From Tunturiibacter gelidiferens (GTDB lineage: Bacteria; Acidobacteriota; Terriglobia; Terriglobales; Acidobacteriaceae), in the NCBI RefSeq assembly GCF_013410115.1, contig NZ_JACCCV010000001.1, positions 2,232,001-2,296,000 of the forward strand: DNA of 64,000 nucleotides, read 5' to 3'. Positions within the stretch are counted from its first letter, which is position 1; the number at the start of each line of letters is the position of its first letter. The notes under the pieces are model-generated. The model saw nothing but the letters and a program-made list of their open reading frames with translations, searched no databases and was not told the origin of the DNA. This document shows, one piece after another, positions 9,010 through 17,982 of this stretch. The position numbers were made by a program, and so were the translations under genes.

Positions 9010-9576
9010 ATGAAGAAGATTCTCATAGCGCTCTTTCTCGCCCTGATCGTCAGCCCACATCAAGCGCATGCACAGGATGACGCGAAGAAACTCACGCCAA
9101 AACCACCGGCAAACCCTTCACAGGTATTGTTGGACGCCTGGAACGATGTCGGGCGAAAGTTAACCGCGATGGCAGAAGATTTTCCTGAAGACAAATACGA
9201 TTTCAAGCCCGTTCCTGTCGAGCGAAGCTTTGCCGAGCAACTGCTCCATGCGGCGAGCGCGAACTACTATTTCATTAACCCACTCCTCGGGAAGAAGGTT
9301 CCTGAGGGTGATCCCAAACGGGATCAGTACAAAAGCAAGGCTGAAGTGGTTGCCTTTGTGAAGAAATCCTTTGCAGACGGTGCAGCGCTCCTCAAGCAGA
9401 AGGGCGATTCGGGCATGAGCGATCTGATGTTGGACCCCTTCTCCAAGGATCAACAAGTTCGTCTTTCGGATCAGGCTTGGGGTTTCATCGAACACTCGGG
9501 CGAACACTACGGCCAGCTCGTCGTCTACTACCGCGTCGCCGGCCTGGTCCCTCCTGAATCACGCCCCAAAAAGTAA
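9010..9576 (+). CDS. Secreted DinB-fold protein
   Basis: A 188-residue protein with a signal peptide (MKKILIALFLALIVSPHQAHAQ) and a good ribosome site (GGAGG, eight bases before ATG). The mature part is a DinB-like four-helix bundle: an initial WNDVGRKLTAMAEDFPEDKYDFKP segment, LLHAASANYYF, and HSGEHYGQLVVYYR, which supply the three metal-ligand histidines typical of DinB/YfiT proteins. Exported DinB proteins are common in acidobacteria, and their substrate, perhaps a thiol or small metabolite, is unknown. It is flanked by two copies of a palindromic repeat. Confidence 0.85.
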   Translation: MKKILIALFLALIVSPHQAHAQDDAKKLTPKPPANPSQVLLDAWNDVGRKLTAMAEDFPEDKYDFKPVPVERSFAEQLLHAASANYYFINPLLGKKVPEGDPKRDQYKSKAEVVAFVKKSFADGAALLKQKGDSGMSDLMLDPFSKDQQVRLSDQAWGFIEHSGEHYGQLVVYYRVAGLVPPESRPKK

Positions 9577-9590
9577 CCAACCTGTTGCCA

Positions 9591-9621
9591 ACTGGGGAGT
9601 GCAAGCTCTGTACTCCTCAGT
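9591..9621. terminator. Stem-loop after the DinB gene
   Basis: ACTGGGGAGT at 9591-9600 pairs with ACTCCTCAGT at 9612-9621 (nine of ten) across an eleven-base loop, 15 bases after the stop. There is no T-run, so a transcript-stabilising hairpin is as likely as a terminator. Confidence 0.45.
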
Positions 9622-9679
9622 GGGAGGCCGCGCAGGTCCAGCGCGATGAGACATCCTCGTGGTCGCCCACCAGCTGGGT

Positions 9680-9708
9680 GCCCCATATCTCGATTTTGAG
9701 ATGTGGGT
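9680..9708. repeat. Dispersed palindromic repeat, copy 2
   Basis: Second copy of the element at 8787-8816. The left arm (CCCCATATCTCGATT) is identical, the loop differs by one base (TTTT in place of TTCT), and the right flank keeps TATTCGCGCC, GCGCGAACCG and CTTTT. It sits in the gap between the DinB and glycosyltransferase genes. Confidence 0.75.
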
Positions 9709-9845
9709 ATTCGCGCCCTGCGCGAACCGCTTTTCTCTCCGCTTGGAATTAGCTCGTCATCTTCCGGGCCACCCTCGCATGCGTGTAGTGACACGAACTA
9801 ACAAAGAGCGAGCCCGTCTTCGAATAAGATAGAAGCGAACTATTC

Positions 9846-10604
9846 ATGTCGACAACTCCTCCCACCCACCGTATCCTCGGCATCGACTTCTTCGACGGCT
9901 CCGCAAAGGAGGCGATCGACATCATGCGCACCAAAGGCGGCCTCCTCGTCGTCCCCGCAGCCCCGGCCCTCAAAGACCTCGACCGCAGCCCCGACTATCG
10001 CGACGCACTCCTCAACGCGGACCTCGCCATCACCGACTCCGCCTTCATGGTCCTCATCTGGAATCGTCTCCAGCCCACTCCCATCAAGCGCCTCTCCGGA
10101 CTCGAGTATCTCCGCGAACTCCTCCTCGCATCCGACATTCGCGAACCCGGCAACGTCCTCTGGATCATGGCGAGCCCGGTCAGCGCAAAACGCAATCTCG
10201 ACTGGCTCGCAAGGCAGGGAATCGTCATCCCTCAGGACTATGTCTACATGGCCCCTATGTACGGCAGCGCTCCTATCGACGATCCAGCTCTACTCGAACG
10301 CCTCAACCGCCTTCGCCCCCAGCACGTCATCGTCACCATCGGCGGCGGAACCCAGGAGCGCCTAGGCCTCTACCTCAAACGCAACCTCGCCTATCGCCCC
10401 GCCATCCACTGCATCGGTGCCGCCATCGCCTTCCTCAGCGGCGATCAGGTCCTCATCCCCGTCTGGGCCGACAAGTACTACCTGGGTTGGCTCTTCCGCT
10501 CCTTCGCCGAACCGAAGCGCTACATCCCCCGCTACTGGGACGCTCGCAAGCTCCTCGCCATCATGCTCCGTAACCGCGGCCGCCTCCCCGCACTCAAGTC
10601 CTAG
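9846..10604 (+). CDS. WecB/TagA/CpsF-family glycosyltransferase
   Basis: A 252-residue cytosolic GT26-type enzyme. It carries the family landmarks: an N-terminal LGIDFFDGSAKEAI strand-helix, DLAITDSAFMVLIWN (the conserved D-G/S region near the active site), LSGLEYLREL, the GGGTQERLGLYLK segment, and a C-terminal WADKYYLGWLFRSFAEPKRY motif. Members transfer N-acetylmannosamine or a related sugar to a polyprenyl-linked acceptor in teichoic acid, enterobacterial common antigen or exopolysaccharide synthesis. No other polysaccharide genes adjoin it. Its stop codon lies inside the first unit of a 13-base tandem repeat. Confidence 0.88.
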   Translation: MSTTPPTHRILGIDFFDGSAKEAIDIMRTKGGLLVVPAAPALKDLDRSPDYRDALLNADLAITDSAFMVLIWNRLQPTPIKRLSGLEYLRELLLASDIREPGNVLWIMASPVSAKRNLDWLARQGIVIPQDYVYMAPMYGSAPIDDPALLERLNRLRPQHVIVTIGGGTQERLGLYLKRNLAYRPAIHCIGAAIAFLSGDQVLIPVWADKYYLGWLFRSFAEPKRYIPRYWDARKLLAIMLRNRGRLPALKS

Positions 10605-10662
10605 ACCAACTCCCTAGACCAACTCCCTAGACCAACTCCCTAGACCAACTCCCTAGACCAAC
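10601..10662. repeat. 13-base tandem repeat overlapping the glycosyltransferase stop
   Basis: CTAGACCAACTCC occurs four times perfectly (from 10601, 10614, 10627 and 10640) plus a ten-base partial unit from 10653. Each unit contains TAG, and the first supplies the stop codon of the preceding gene. Confidence 0.95.
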
Positions 10663-11158
10663 CTCCTGTTGTTACAGAGGGTCTTATCTGCTCCTCTCAT
10701 CGCCATCTGCACACTGAGCGGAGTCGAACGCGAGGAATGCTTTTCCCCCTGTTCGGCAGCTTGAGCAACAAAGAAATCCCGCTCTCCGGGCAAAAACCAA
10801 TCCCTATCCCATGACTACCCTGATGCGAGTTCCAAAAAGAGATCCCCCGGTCAACAGGTCGAAAATAAACTTGAAAAACATGGCGTGTTTTCTATCTCCA
10901 TAAAAGACCCCGTCCAGAACACCACGTTCACCACGCAGTCCACCACAACTTCACCACGATTTCACCACCACAAAACAGTCAAAATCTACAAAACCCCCTG
11001 CAAAAGTGAGGTTTTACCTCTGCGAATTTTCTAGTACTAAAGTTTGCAACTGCAGGCATCGTTTCCTCACCTTCGCAGCGTCCCAACCGATAGGCAGGGC
11101 AGGGGACCTCATGCTAACCATAAAGTTGTATTACCCACCCCGGCACCCCAAACCTAGA
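10663..11158. other. Non-coding stretch upstream of the CAP gene
   Basis: No gene is supported here. From 10921 to 10975 the sequence repeats CCACNACTTCACCACG-like blocks with an A-rich end (CACCACCACAAAACAG). A GTG/ATG-started frame opens at 11006 but has no signal peptide until much later. I see no convincing promoter. Confidence 0.4.
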
Positions 11159-11989
11159 ATGAGCCTCATGCCGGCCCTCTTCGTAGCGCGCGCCAAGTCT
11201 CTGATTTCATTGCAGAAATCTCGCCTGTGCTACTTCTCGTTGGCCGCGTTGCTGCTTTTATCGTCGCGCGCCCTTACTGCCCAAAGCTTCGAATCCTCAG
11301 GCAATCTCACCGTAGCCGAGCAGTATCTCCTCGCCGCCGCAAACGAAGACCGCGTCAATCAAGGACTTCAGCCACTCCGCTTCGACCCGGTCCTGGCCGA
11401 AGCCTCCGCCATCCACGCCCGCGAGATGGCCGCGCACGCCGAAATCTCCCACCAATTCGATGGCGAGCCCGCACTCGCTGCTCGCGGAGCCAATGCTGGC
11501 GCACACTTCAGCCTCATTACAGAAAACGTAGCCGAAGCCCCCACCTCTGTCATCATCCACAATCTCTGGATGCACTCGCCCGGCCACCGCGCCAATCTGC
11601 TTGATCCCAACGTAGATTCAATCGGAATCGCCATCGTTACTCGAGATCATCAACTCTACGCAGTAGAAGACTTCGCCAGCAACGTTCAAACTCTGTCGCT
11701 CAACCAGCAGGAGCGCACCGTTGCCAGCGTAATCGCACAGTCGGGAATGCACGTTACAGAAACCACCGAAGAAGCTCGTCAGACCTGCACAATGTCCACT
11801 GGCTACGCGGGTTCCCGCCAACCTTGGTACATCATGCGTTACACCGCTGGAAGTCTAAATCAGATCCCCAGTCAGCTCAAAAGCAAACTGGCATCCGGCA
11901 AATATCATCAGGCCGTCGTCGGAGCCTGTTCCGTAACACGAAACAGCCCCTTCACGGCCTACAATATCGCAGTCCTTCTCTACCCCTGA
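11159..11989 (+). CDS. Secreted CAP-domain (SCP/PR-1-like) protein
   Basis: About 276 residues from the ATG at 11159. The frame is open back to 11006, and another ATG lies at 11111 with GGCAGGGGACC before it, so the start is uncertain. The hydrophobic segment LCYFSLAALLLLSSRALTAQ is the signal peptide. The CAP domain follows: LLAAANEDRVNQGLQPL, HAREMAAHAEISHQ, ITENVAEAP and WMHSPGHRANLLDP, containing the two His and two acidic residues of the CAP cavity. A C-terminal extension of about 100 residues (from TEEARQTCTMSTGY) is not recognisable. CAP proteins act outside the cell; their activity in bacteria is mostly undefined. Confidence 0.87.
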   Translation: MSLMPALFVARAKSLISLQKSRLCYFSLAALLLLSSRALTAQSFESSGNLTVAEQYLLAAANEDRVNQGLQPLRFDPVLAEASAIHAREMAAHAEISHQFDGEPALAARGANAGAHFSLITENVAEAPTSVIIHNLWMHSPGHRANLLDPNVDSIGIAIVTRDHQLYAVEDFASNVQTLSLNQQERTVASVIAQSGMHVTETTEEARQTCTMSTGYAGSRQPWYIMRYTAGSLNQIPSQLKSKLASGKYHQAVVGACSVTRNSPFTAYNIAVLLYP

Positions 11990-12141
11990 CAACGGAGAGC
12001 AGCCAGCACCCGGCTGTCATGAGTGGCTGAGATCGCATCGCGTAGTAGTCTGAGGACGCGTGGGCGTAGGCAGCAGCCCTTTCAAAAACATTTCCCGTGC
12101 ATCGTAATGCCACTGTGTTGACGCTGGCTCCCAGGTGGCCT

Positions 12142-12170
12142 TTGACCCCTCTAACCTGATTTGTTATAAC
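12142..12170 (+). promoter_or_regulatory. Sigma70-type promoter of tRNA-Asn
   Basis: TTGACC at 12142-12147 and TATAAC at 12165-12170 are separated by exactly 17 bases. The tRNA begins 38 bases after the -10 box. This is the clearest housekeeping promoter in the window. Confidence 0.75.
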
Positions 12171-12207
12171 TGAGAGAGCGCGTGAGTCCTCCGCGGTCCA
12201 AAGACGT

Positions 12208-12282
<75 letters not shown>

Positions 12283-12738
12283 AAAAATCCAGACTTAGTT
12301 CTTCTCTCAAGCACAATCCCACACAACTTCACACACTAAGCGCACACAGTCTTCTTAGGCAGGATCATCTGTACTGAGTGCTGGCTTGCTGTTTTTGCGC
12401 CTGCTTCGGCCCAATCGCAGTGTATTCACCGTCGGCCCAGAGACGATCATGAAGCGGCAAGTGGTGACGATCGTTCCCGAGTTAGCGCGCTGTTCCGCGT
12501 TGAAGGAATCGAAGCCGAGCTCATCTAGCATCACGATTTAGCGATTTCCATTCCCGGTTTCGGCCGCTGTATCCCGCTTAGTTGCCAATCCGTTATTTCA
12601 AGCAGGCACCAAAATTCGCGGGAACTCGGCTCTCTCTTGTCGCCCGCATGCGGTCGCTAAATTAGTTCATCGAATTTTTACACCTCGACAATGTCAGAAT
12701 CCCAATGACTAGCCAATGATTATCCGCGGAGGATATCA
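12283..12738. other. Non-coding stretch with no clear gene
   Basis: No gene is supported. On the reverse strand around 12400-12530 a short frame reads MLDELGF and then IVTTCRF, faintly like the Walker B region of IstB-type transposition ATPases, but it is broken and too short to call. The ribosome site of the next gene (GCGGAGGATATCA) ends the stretch. Confidence 0.4.
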
Positions 12739-14457
12739 ATGAAAAAGTTAGTTGCCTTACTCTCCCTCGCGGCCGCGTGTTCGGCAGTCTCTGCGGCAGC
12801 ACAAGACCATGACGATGACCATGACCACTTCGGCCGTGACCGCATTAAGCACGTTCTTCTGATCAGCGTCGACGGCATGCATGCCGTCGATTTTGCAAAC
12901 TGCGCGAAAGGTATTAGCACCGTCAACGGTGGCCAACCTTACTGTCCTGCGCTGGCTGCCCTTGGCAAGACTGGCATCAACTATGTCGCCGCCAGCACCT
13001 CAAAGCCCTCCGATTCCTTCCCCGGCCTGACCGCGATCATCACTGGCGGAAGCCCAGCCCTTACGGGCGTTTACTACGACGTCGCGTATTCCCGGAACTA
13101 CGACGCTCCCGCCAAGACCACCGGTAACGGTCTCGCGGCCGGCTCTTGCACTCCCTACGCCGCCCCGACCGGGACGACCACCGAATATGAAGAAGGCATC
13201 GACATCGACCAGAGCAAGGTAAACGGCGGCGCGCCTGGTGCAGCGCTGACTGATGGGGGCCTCGCCTCTATCGATCCCAAGAGACTGGTCCGTGACCCAG
13301 GGAAGGGCTGTGCACCCGTCTTTCCGTGGGAGTTCGTCCGCGCAAACAGCATCTTCAGCGTCATTCACAAGGCGGGTGGCTACGCGGCCTGGTCCGACAA
13401 GCACCCTGCGTACTCGTCGGTAGCATCTGGCATTGGCCCTAGCGCGCTCGACGACTTCTACGCGCCTGAGATCAACTCGAATGTGATCGGTCTCCCCGGC
13501 GTCAAAACCCCTACCGGCGTGTCCTGCTCGACCGTCCTCGATCCAGGCTCGGACGTGTCGGCTTGGACAAACAGCTTCCAGAACATTCAGTGCTACGACA
13601 CCTTGAAGGTAGACGCGATCCTCAACGAGATCGATGGGAAGAACCACCTCGGCACTAGGAAGACCCAAGTTCCCACCATCTTTGGCTTGAACTTCCAGGC
13701 CGTCAGCGTGGGCCAAAAGCTCATTGAGAAGAGCAACGGCGTGACGGGCGGATATCTGGATGCCACTGGCACGCCCAGCGCGGCGTTGCTGGACGAGTTC
13801 AAGTTCGTCGACGCCTCGATCGGGGCATTCATCGAGGAGCTAAAGGACAAGGGCCTTTATGATTCGACCCTGATCGTGATCACTGCCAAGCACGGCCAGT
13901 CGCCTATCGATCCCAACCGTTATGTCGCTCAACTCAAGGTCGGCACCTCGCCTGCTACCTTGCTCTCCAATGCAGGCTTCATTCCGGACTCTGAATCGAC
14001 CAACGGCAGCGGCATCGGACCCACGGAAGATGACGTCTCGTTGCTCTGGCTGAAGAGCTCCTCCGACACTGACGCCGGAGTCAAAATCCTCGAAGACAAT
14101 GCTTCCGCCACCGGAATCGCGCTCGGGCAGCTCTACTATGGCCCGTCACTCGCGATCAACTACAACGGCCCAACCAAGGACCCGCGTTCGCCGGACATCA
14201 TCGTGACCCCCAACGTCGGCGTTACTTACTCCGGCAGCAGCGCAAAGCAGGAGGAGCACGGCGGGTTCGCCCACGACGACACGAATGTCATCCTCCTGCT
14301 CTCTCATTCGTCTTTCGAACCCAGCACGGTCCGCGCCGCAGTGGGCACCGTCCAGGTAGCGCCTACCATCCTCAAAGCTTTGGGTCTCAATCCTTGGGAA
14401 CTCGATGCCGTTCGCGCGGAGGGAACGAGCGTTCTTCCCGCGGTCCAACTCAAGTAA
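12739..14457 (+). CDS. Secreted alkaline-phosphatase-superfamily phosphodiesterase/pyrophosphatase
   Basis: A 572-residue exported enzyme: signal peptide MKKLVALLSLAAACSAVSAAAQ, then an Asp/His-rich stretch (DHDDDHDHFG) that may bind metal. The fold is of the type I phosphodiesterase/nucleotide pyrophosphatase family. LLISVDGMH supplies the first metal Asp (D45). SKPSDSFPGLTAIITGG carries the likely nucleophile S93 where family members have Thr/Ser. Later motifs VITAKHGQSP and EEHGGFAHDD give the remaining His/Asp ligands. It should hydrolyse phosphodiester or pyrophosphate bonds in the periplasm, perhaps for phosphorus scavenging. The start has GGAGGATATCA before ATG. A terminator follows directly. 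Confidence 0.9.
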   Translation: MKKLVALLSLAAACSAVSAAAQDHDDDHDHFGRDRIKHVLLISVDGMHAVDFANCAKGISTVNGGQPYCPALAALGKTGINYVAASTSKPSDSFPGLTAIITGGSPALTGVYYDVAYSRNYDAPAKTTGNGLAAGSCTPYAAPTGTTTEYEEGIDIDQSKVNGGAPGAALTDGGLASIDPKRLVRDPGKGCAPVFPWEFVRANSIFSVIHKAGGYAAWSDKHPAYSSVASGIGPSALDDFYAPEINSNVIGLPGVKTPTGVSCSTVLDPGSDVSAWTNSFQNIQCYDTLKVDAILNEIDGKNHLGTRKTQVPTIFGLNFQAVSVGQKLIEKSNGVTGGYLDATGTPSAALLDEFKFVDASIGAFIEELKDKGLYDSTLIVITAKHGQSPIDPNRYVAQLKVGTSPATLLSNAGFIPDSESTNGSGIGPTEDDVSLLWLKSSSDTDAGVKILEDNASATGIALGQLYYGPSLAINYNGPTKDPRSPDIIVTPNVGVTYSGSSAKQEEHGGFAHDDTNVILLLSHSSFEPSTVRAAVGTVQVAPTILKALGLNPWELDAVRAEGTSVLPAVQLK

Positions 14458-14484
14458 ACCTGTCCGTAAGAGCGGGATCAACGA

Positions 14485-14516
14485 CGGATGCTCCTTCGTG
14501 GGGCGTCCGGTTTTTT
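14485..14516 (+). terminator. Rho-independent terminator after the phosphodiesterase gene
   Basis: CGGATGCTCC and GGGGCGTCCG pair with two G-T wobbles around a TTCGT-containing loop, followed by six T (14511-14516). It sits 28 bases after the stop codon. Confidence 0.85.
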
Positions 14517-14784
14517 GCGCCGAAGAACGCCAAAATGGGCGATCAACTCGAGGCCCTGGTGGGAGTCCGAGCCTGGGGTCGCTGCCTCAGTTTGTGAAAA
14601 ATCCCCGAGTCACTTAGTTCATCTCCTCCTATGTCCAGGAAAACTACGTTCTTTTGGAGAGGGTTGACGTGCAGCTTATTGCCAGGAAGTCCGGGCCGTT
14701 CGGTCAAGGCCAACAGCAGCAACCTTTGCAGGAAGATTCCCACGCTATGGGCGTCTCCCCTCCACTCAAATTGAGAGCACCGAG

Positions 14785-15714
14785 CTATCTAAGTTTCCCG
14801 ATCCAGGAATACTGCCATGCTGCCGAAACGTTCTGATAATTACCGCCAAACCGAATATAGGTGCCATTGCTATAGCTAACCTTTATTGATTGATGCTTGG
14901 TGATGGGCATCGAAAATGTGCCCCCGAGCCGCGAGTTGCTCTCCTTGCTCAGAGAATTTTTTACTCCGCCAATACTAGTCTCCCCGCCAAACCAGTAGTT
15001 CCCATCGAGAGATATCCAAAGCCGAGGTTTGATGTCGTAGCTCAAATGTCCTTCAAATGCCCCGATCGGACTCTGCGACTGAGTTCTGGTGCCGGAATAA
15101 TAAACGTTGCGCGACCAGAAGTCGGAGTTGCTGGTAAAGAACCAGACCCCCGCATATGAATCTAGGACGAGCGCCCGAAATCGCCGGGAATACCCGAGCT
15201 CCGGCTTGAAAGACCATCGGTTCGTGCCCCAATTGATGAGCTTGGTCGGATCGTATTGGCCGGTAGGCGGGACCACCTTGACACTGACGCCCAAAAGGGT
15301 TTTCTGCTTCCATCGAGAAAACTCCGGAATCGGCATCGCCCGACCACCCATAAGATTCACCGAAAGGCGATAAACCGAATCCAGCAGACCCGAACGATAG
15401 AGCCGCAGTCCGGCTCCTGTAACGGTTCCCTCGAAGGTTCCTCGTCCGTAAGGTAACGAGGCGACCGCGTTTGCCGAGCGGCCAAACATACTAAAGGAAC
15501 GGTAATAGGTGAGGCTCGGAACCTGATACGTTCCCACAGCGCCACTTACCGGAAGCGACCCGTTATAGTTGATAGTCCCGTCATAGAAAGACCAAGTCAC
15601 GGTAACTACATTCAATTGCGAAGGAGTAATGACATAGGCCCGTGGCGCAAGTTCTTGCGCGCTCACCATGCAGATCCACAGGGTCTGCGCCGCGGCAAGA
15701 AACACGAATCTCAA
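14785..15714 (-). CDS. Outer-membrane barrel protein of the MetA-pathway/transporter-like family
   Basis: A 309-residue exported protein. It probably starts at the TTG at 15714, which has AGAGG five bases upstream; the N-terminus LRFVFLAAAQTLWICMVSAQE is then a good signal peptide. The mature part is a series of amphipathic beta strands ending WQYSWIGKLR, consistent with an outer-membrane barrel. The pattern SVKVVPPTGQYDPTKLIN, WSFKPELGYSRRF and LDSYAGVWFFTSNSDF matches the Phenol_MetA_deg family (PF13557-type), whose members are probably channels for hydrophobic compounds. The DUF2490-type gene upstream on the same strand (gap of about 140 bases) may be a partner. Confidence 0.8.
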   Translation of the reverse strand: MRFVFLAAAQTLWICMVSAQELAPRAYVITPSQLNVVTVTWSFYDGTINYNGSLPVSGAVGTYQVPSLTYYRSFSMFGRSANAVASLPYGRGTFEGTVTGAGLRLYRSGLLDSVYRLSVNLMGGRAMPIPEFSRWKQKTLLGVSVKVVPPTGQYDPTKLINWGTNRWSFKPELGYSRRFRALVLDSYAGVWFFTSNSDFWSRNVYYSGTRTQSQSPIGAFEGHLSYDIKPRLWISLDGNYWFGGETSIGGVKNSLSKESNSRLGGTFSMPITKHQSIKVSYSNGTYIRFGGNYQNVSAAWQYSWIGKLR

Positions 15715-15852
15715 GAATCCTCTACCTCTATTCTCAATTTGCTCCCAGTCCCATGGCGGTGCGGATCTCTGGCACTTCGGCGGACCATGATAACTGTCAT
15801 GGGCCCTGCCCGGGAATACATCGATTCATTGCAAGTCATTCACAATTTTTAT

Positions 15853-16611
15853 TTACCGCTTCGTGGCAGTGAAATAGAAGTTCGCAATCAGTCCCAGCTG
15901 ATTCAACTGCTGATTTGGCTTCTTGCCGGTATTGTTCTGATGATCGTAGTAGGGGCTAAGTTCCAGATGGCTTCGGATAGGGAAGGTAGCGCCTAGGTAT
16001 AACGCTGTGGTGCTCCATTTCTGATATTTGCTCTCGTAGAACTCCTCGGCGCGGAGATAGATTTTTGGGTGATAGGAGTGAACGGCAAGCGACTTTTGCA
16101 GTGAAATCCGATTACGGTATCGCCAGTCGTATTCTCCGTTAGTCCAGTCATTGTCGGCGCGACTTCGATCGGAAAGCAACAGACCCCACTGGAGAGGAAA
16201 ATTGGCCGTGGCGACCAGTTGCAGTCGCTGTACGGTACTAGCGTCCGCCGAGGGAAGAATGCGGTAGCCGGCAGAGAAGATCAGAGCGCGCTTCTCGGCT
16301 TCGTCCAGATCGAACGCGGTTACGCTCTTAAGCCTAATCCACGGTTTGAGGTAAAAATCCACGCTGGGGCCCAGTTCAGCCTGGGTTGGGTCGCCACCCT
16401 CGCGGGTCTGTTTCGCCTGAAATCTGAGGCACACCAGCGGGTTGATCGAGACAGAGGAATCGATTTCAGGCAGGAACTGGGGGGACTGCGCCGTTGCTAA
16501 CGAAACCGTTGTGATCAAGATGAAAAGGCCAACGCACGGAAACGAAGGCCATCGGCGCTTTCGATGATCTCTGCTATCGGCCAATACGAATAACATTTGA
16601 TGTTCCAACAA
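15853..16611 (-). CDS. DUF2490-type secreted beta-barrel protein
   Basis: Up to 252 residues. Starts are TTG at 16611 or ATG at 16596. A signal peptide (FPCVGLFILITTVSLATAQ) follows a basic stretch. The body consists of antiparallel strands with DWRYRNRISLQKSL and IYLRAEEFYESKYQKW, and it ends LNQLGLIANFYFTATKR, as in DUF2490 outer-membrane proteins, which have a C-terminal aromatic strand. Function is unknown; some DUF2490 genes neighbour transport systems. It is on the same strand as, and upstream of, the barrel gene at 14785-15714. Confidence 0.75.
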   Translation of the reverse strand: MLEHQMLFVLADSRDHRKRRWPSFPCVGLFILITTVSLATAQSPQFLPEIDSSVSINPLVCLRFQAKQTREGGDPTQAELGPSVDFYLKPWIRLKSVTAFDLDEAEKRALIFSAGYRILPSADASTVQRLQLVATANFPLQWGLLLSDRSRADNDWTNGEYDWRYRNRISLQKSLAVHSYHPKIYLRAEEFYESKYQKWSTTALYLGATFPIRSHLELSPYYDHQNNTGKKPNQQLNQLGLIANFYFTATKR

Positions 16612-17463
16612 TCTATGACATAGAGAGTATGCACCTCTGCCATCGACCGCAATGAGTAATTTTCCGGATGTACAACTGCTGAGTTCGCGATGTTAGGGTT
16701 GACGCAGAAGCCACACCTCCGCAACATGGCGGTAGCCGGCTGGGCGGCTTCTATAAGGTTCGTTCAATACAGTTTGTAGTGCGGGAAGAATGATTGTAAT
16801 GGATAACCCCTTTACACCTCGCGGCCAGAGCAGAGATCCGATTCTGGAGCATGAGCGCCCCATGGAAGTCGCTGATGATCTTCTCAAAGTCATCCACAGC
16901 ACCACACGCCTTAGATTCAAGTGACACCCATCAGCCAGACCCAAGCGACGGATTCTTACGATGCGCTTCCCCTTTGTCAACGCGAGTTAATGCGCCACGG
17001 TCGCCCCGGCGGTCACAATCTCTCTACTGAGTACGCGATTGGCTTGCGGCCGAGTGCGTGTAAATGCTCACAAAGTCACTCAGCGTTTAAAACTCTCGTG
17101 TGATCTTAGGGAGAGCCACAAACATACCCTTTCCGCCACGAACCTCGACGAGACCACGGCGAAAGATAAACCCACCGAAGTCAGCCGCCTCCGAGATCGC
17201 CGACGAAACCCTGACCTCAGACCGGCCGCATTACCGTTTATCGGCCTATTCAGAATCTTATACGTCAGTTGGCAGCCTTATTGCCGGCTTAGGTAGCGGC
17301 TTTATCAGTTGTCTAAGTTGTTGAGAAGATTATGGAGGCGCGGGTCGGGATCAAACCCATGTTCCGCAGTGGAGCCTCGTAACTTATTGATTCTAAAAAC
17401 ACACAAAACACCCAAAGTGGCATGTTTCGCAGGAAGCTAGCACAAATTAGCACAAAATCGCTT
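16612..17463. other. Gene-poor stretch with tRNA-like remnant
   Basis: No confident gene. A 58-codon GTG-started frame on the reverse strand (16751-16927, reading VDDFEKIISDFHGAL and ALAARCKGVIHYNHSS) looks protein-like but has no support beyond that. At 17333-17358 the reverse strand reads like the 3' end of a tRNA or tmRNA (see separate entry). The rest has no recognisable signal. Confidence 0.4.
17333..17358 (-). other. Degenerate tRNA/tmRNA 3' end, possible attachment-site remnant
   Basis: The reverse strand reads GGGTTTGATCCCGACCC then GCGCCTCCA: a T-loop-like GTTTGATC (normally GTTCGANTC) and an acceptor-like end finishing CCTCCA. The T-stem no longer pairs fully, and the rest of a tRNA cannot be found. 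Such 3' ends are left where integrative elements recombine. The adjacent HTH gene fits that, but no integrase remains. Confidence 0.35.
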
Positions 17464-17970
17464 TCACTTCCGAAGCGCGGGTTCTTCCCAGACCCACGCT
17501 TCGGCGCGCACCTCATAGCCTAGGTTGTGCGCCCGATTTCTAGGCTGAGCGCATGCTGCTCTCTTAGTAGTAGAGCCGACATCATCTTTTGGGTAGGAGG
17601 TTGTGAGGGAGGCGGAGAAGACACGATAGCGTGACCTAACCGAAGGCTGTTGAGGTCCGGTCACGAAGCGAGACAACAGCCAAGATTCAGGCAACCCCTT
17701 GGAGTCGCCGGTTTCCTGGAGTGCGATCCGTTCCGGGATTCTTAGGGAGATATAGCGCCGCTTGAATCTCGTCTCCTCATGAGCAATCTTCAGGACCCCT
17801 GGTTCATCGATGAAGAGCCGCCGGATGGTGCTTTCGCTCAAACCCCACAGCTGCGCGATCTCAGCCACACAGTAGTGCCTTTCAAGCGCCGTCACGGAGC
17901 CCGGCCGGAATTTAGGAGGAGCTTCGAGCGAGGCAAGTTGAGTTCTCTCTGCTGGCAGATAGGTTCCCAT
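17464..17970 (-). CDS. HTH (excisionase/MerR-like) DNA-binding protein
   Basis: About 168 residues from the ATG at 17970, chosen because GGAG lies six bases before it; the frame also opens at a TTG at 17982. Residues 30-80 hold a winged-HTH of the kind used by excisionases and element-borne regulators: YCVAEIAQLWGLSESTIRRLF, then GVLKI and KRRYISLRIPERIAL. The C-terminal half is rich in Ser/Arg/Thr and looks unstructured. Such proteins typically accompany tyrosine integrases in acidobacterial islands; here no integrase gene survives. The likely role is control of excision or of an integrase promoter. Confidence 0.7.
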   Translation of the reverse strand: MGTYLPAERTQLASLEAPPKFRPGSVTALERHYCVAEIAQLWGLSESTIRRLFIDEPGVLKIAHEETRFKRRYISLRIPERIALQETGDSKGLPESWLLSRFVTGPQQPSVRSRYRVFSASLTTSYPKDDVGSTTKRAACAQPRNRAHNLGYEVRAEAWVWEEPALRK

Positions 17971-17982
17971 CTCTAACTCCAA

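Noticed and set aside
10601..10662. CRISPR-like array
   Set aside because: Units are 13 bases with no spacers, so it is a simple tandem repeat.
12400..12560. IstB-like ATPase remnant on the reverse strand
   Set aside because: Only MLDELGF and a few further residues resemble the family; too short and interrupted to call.
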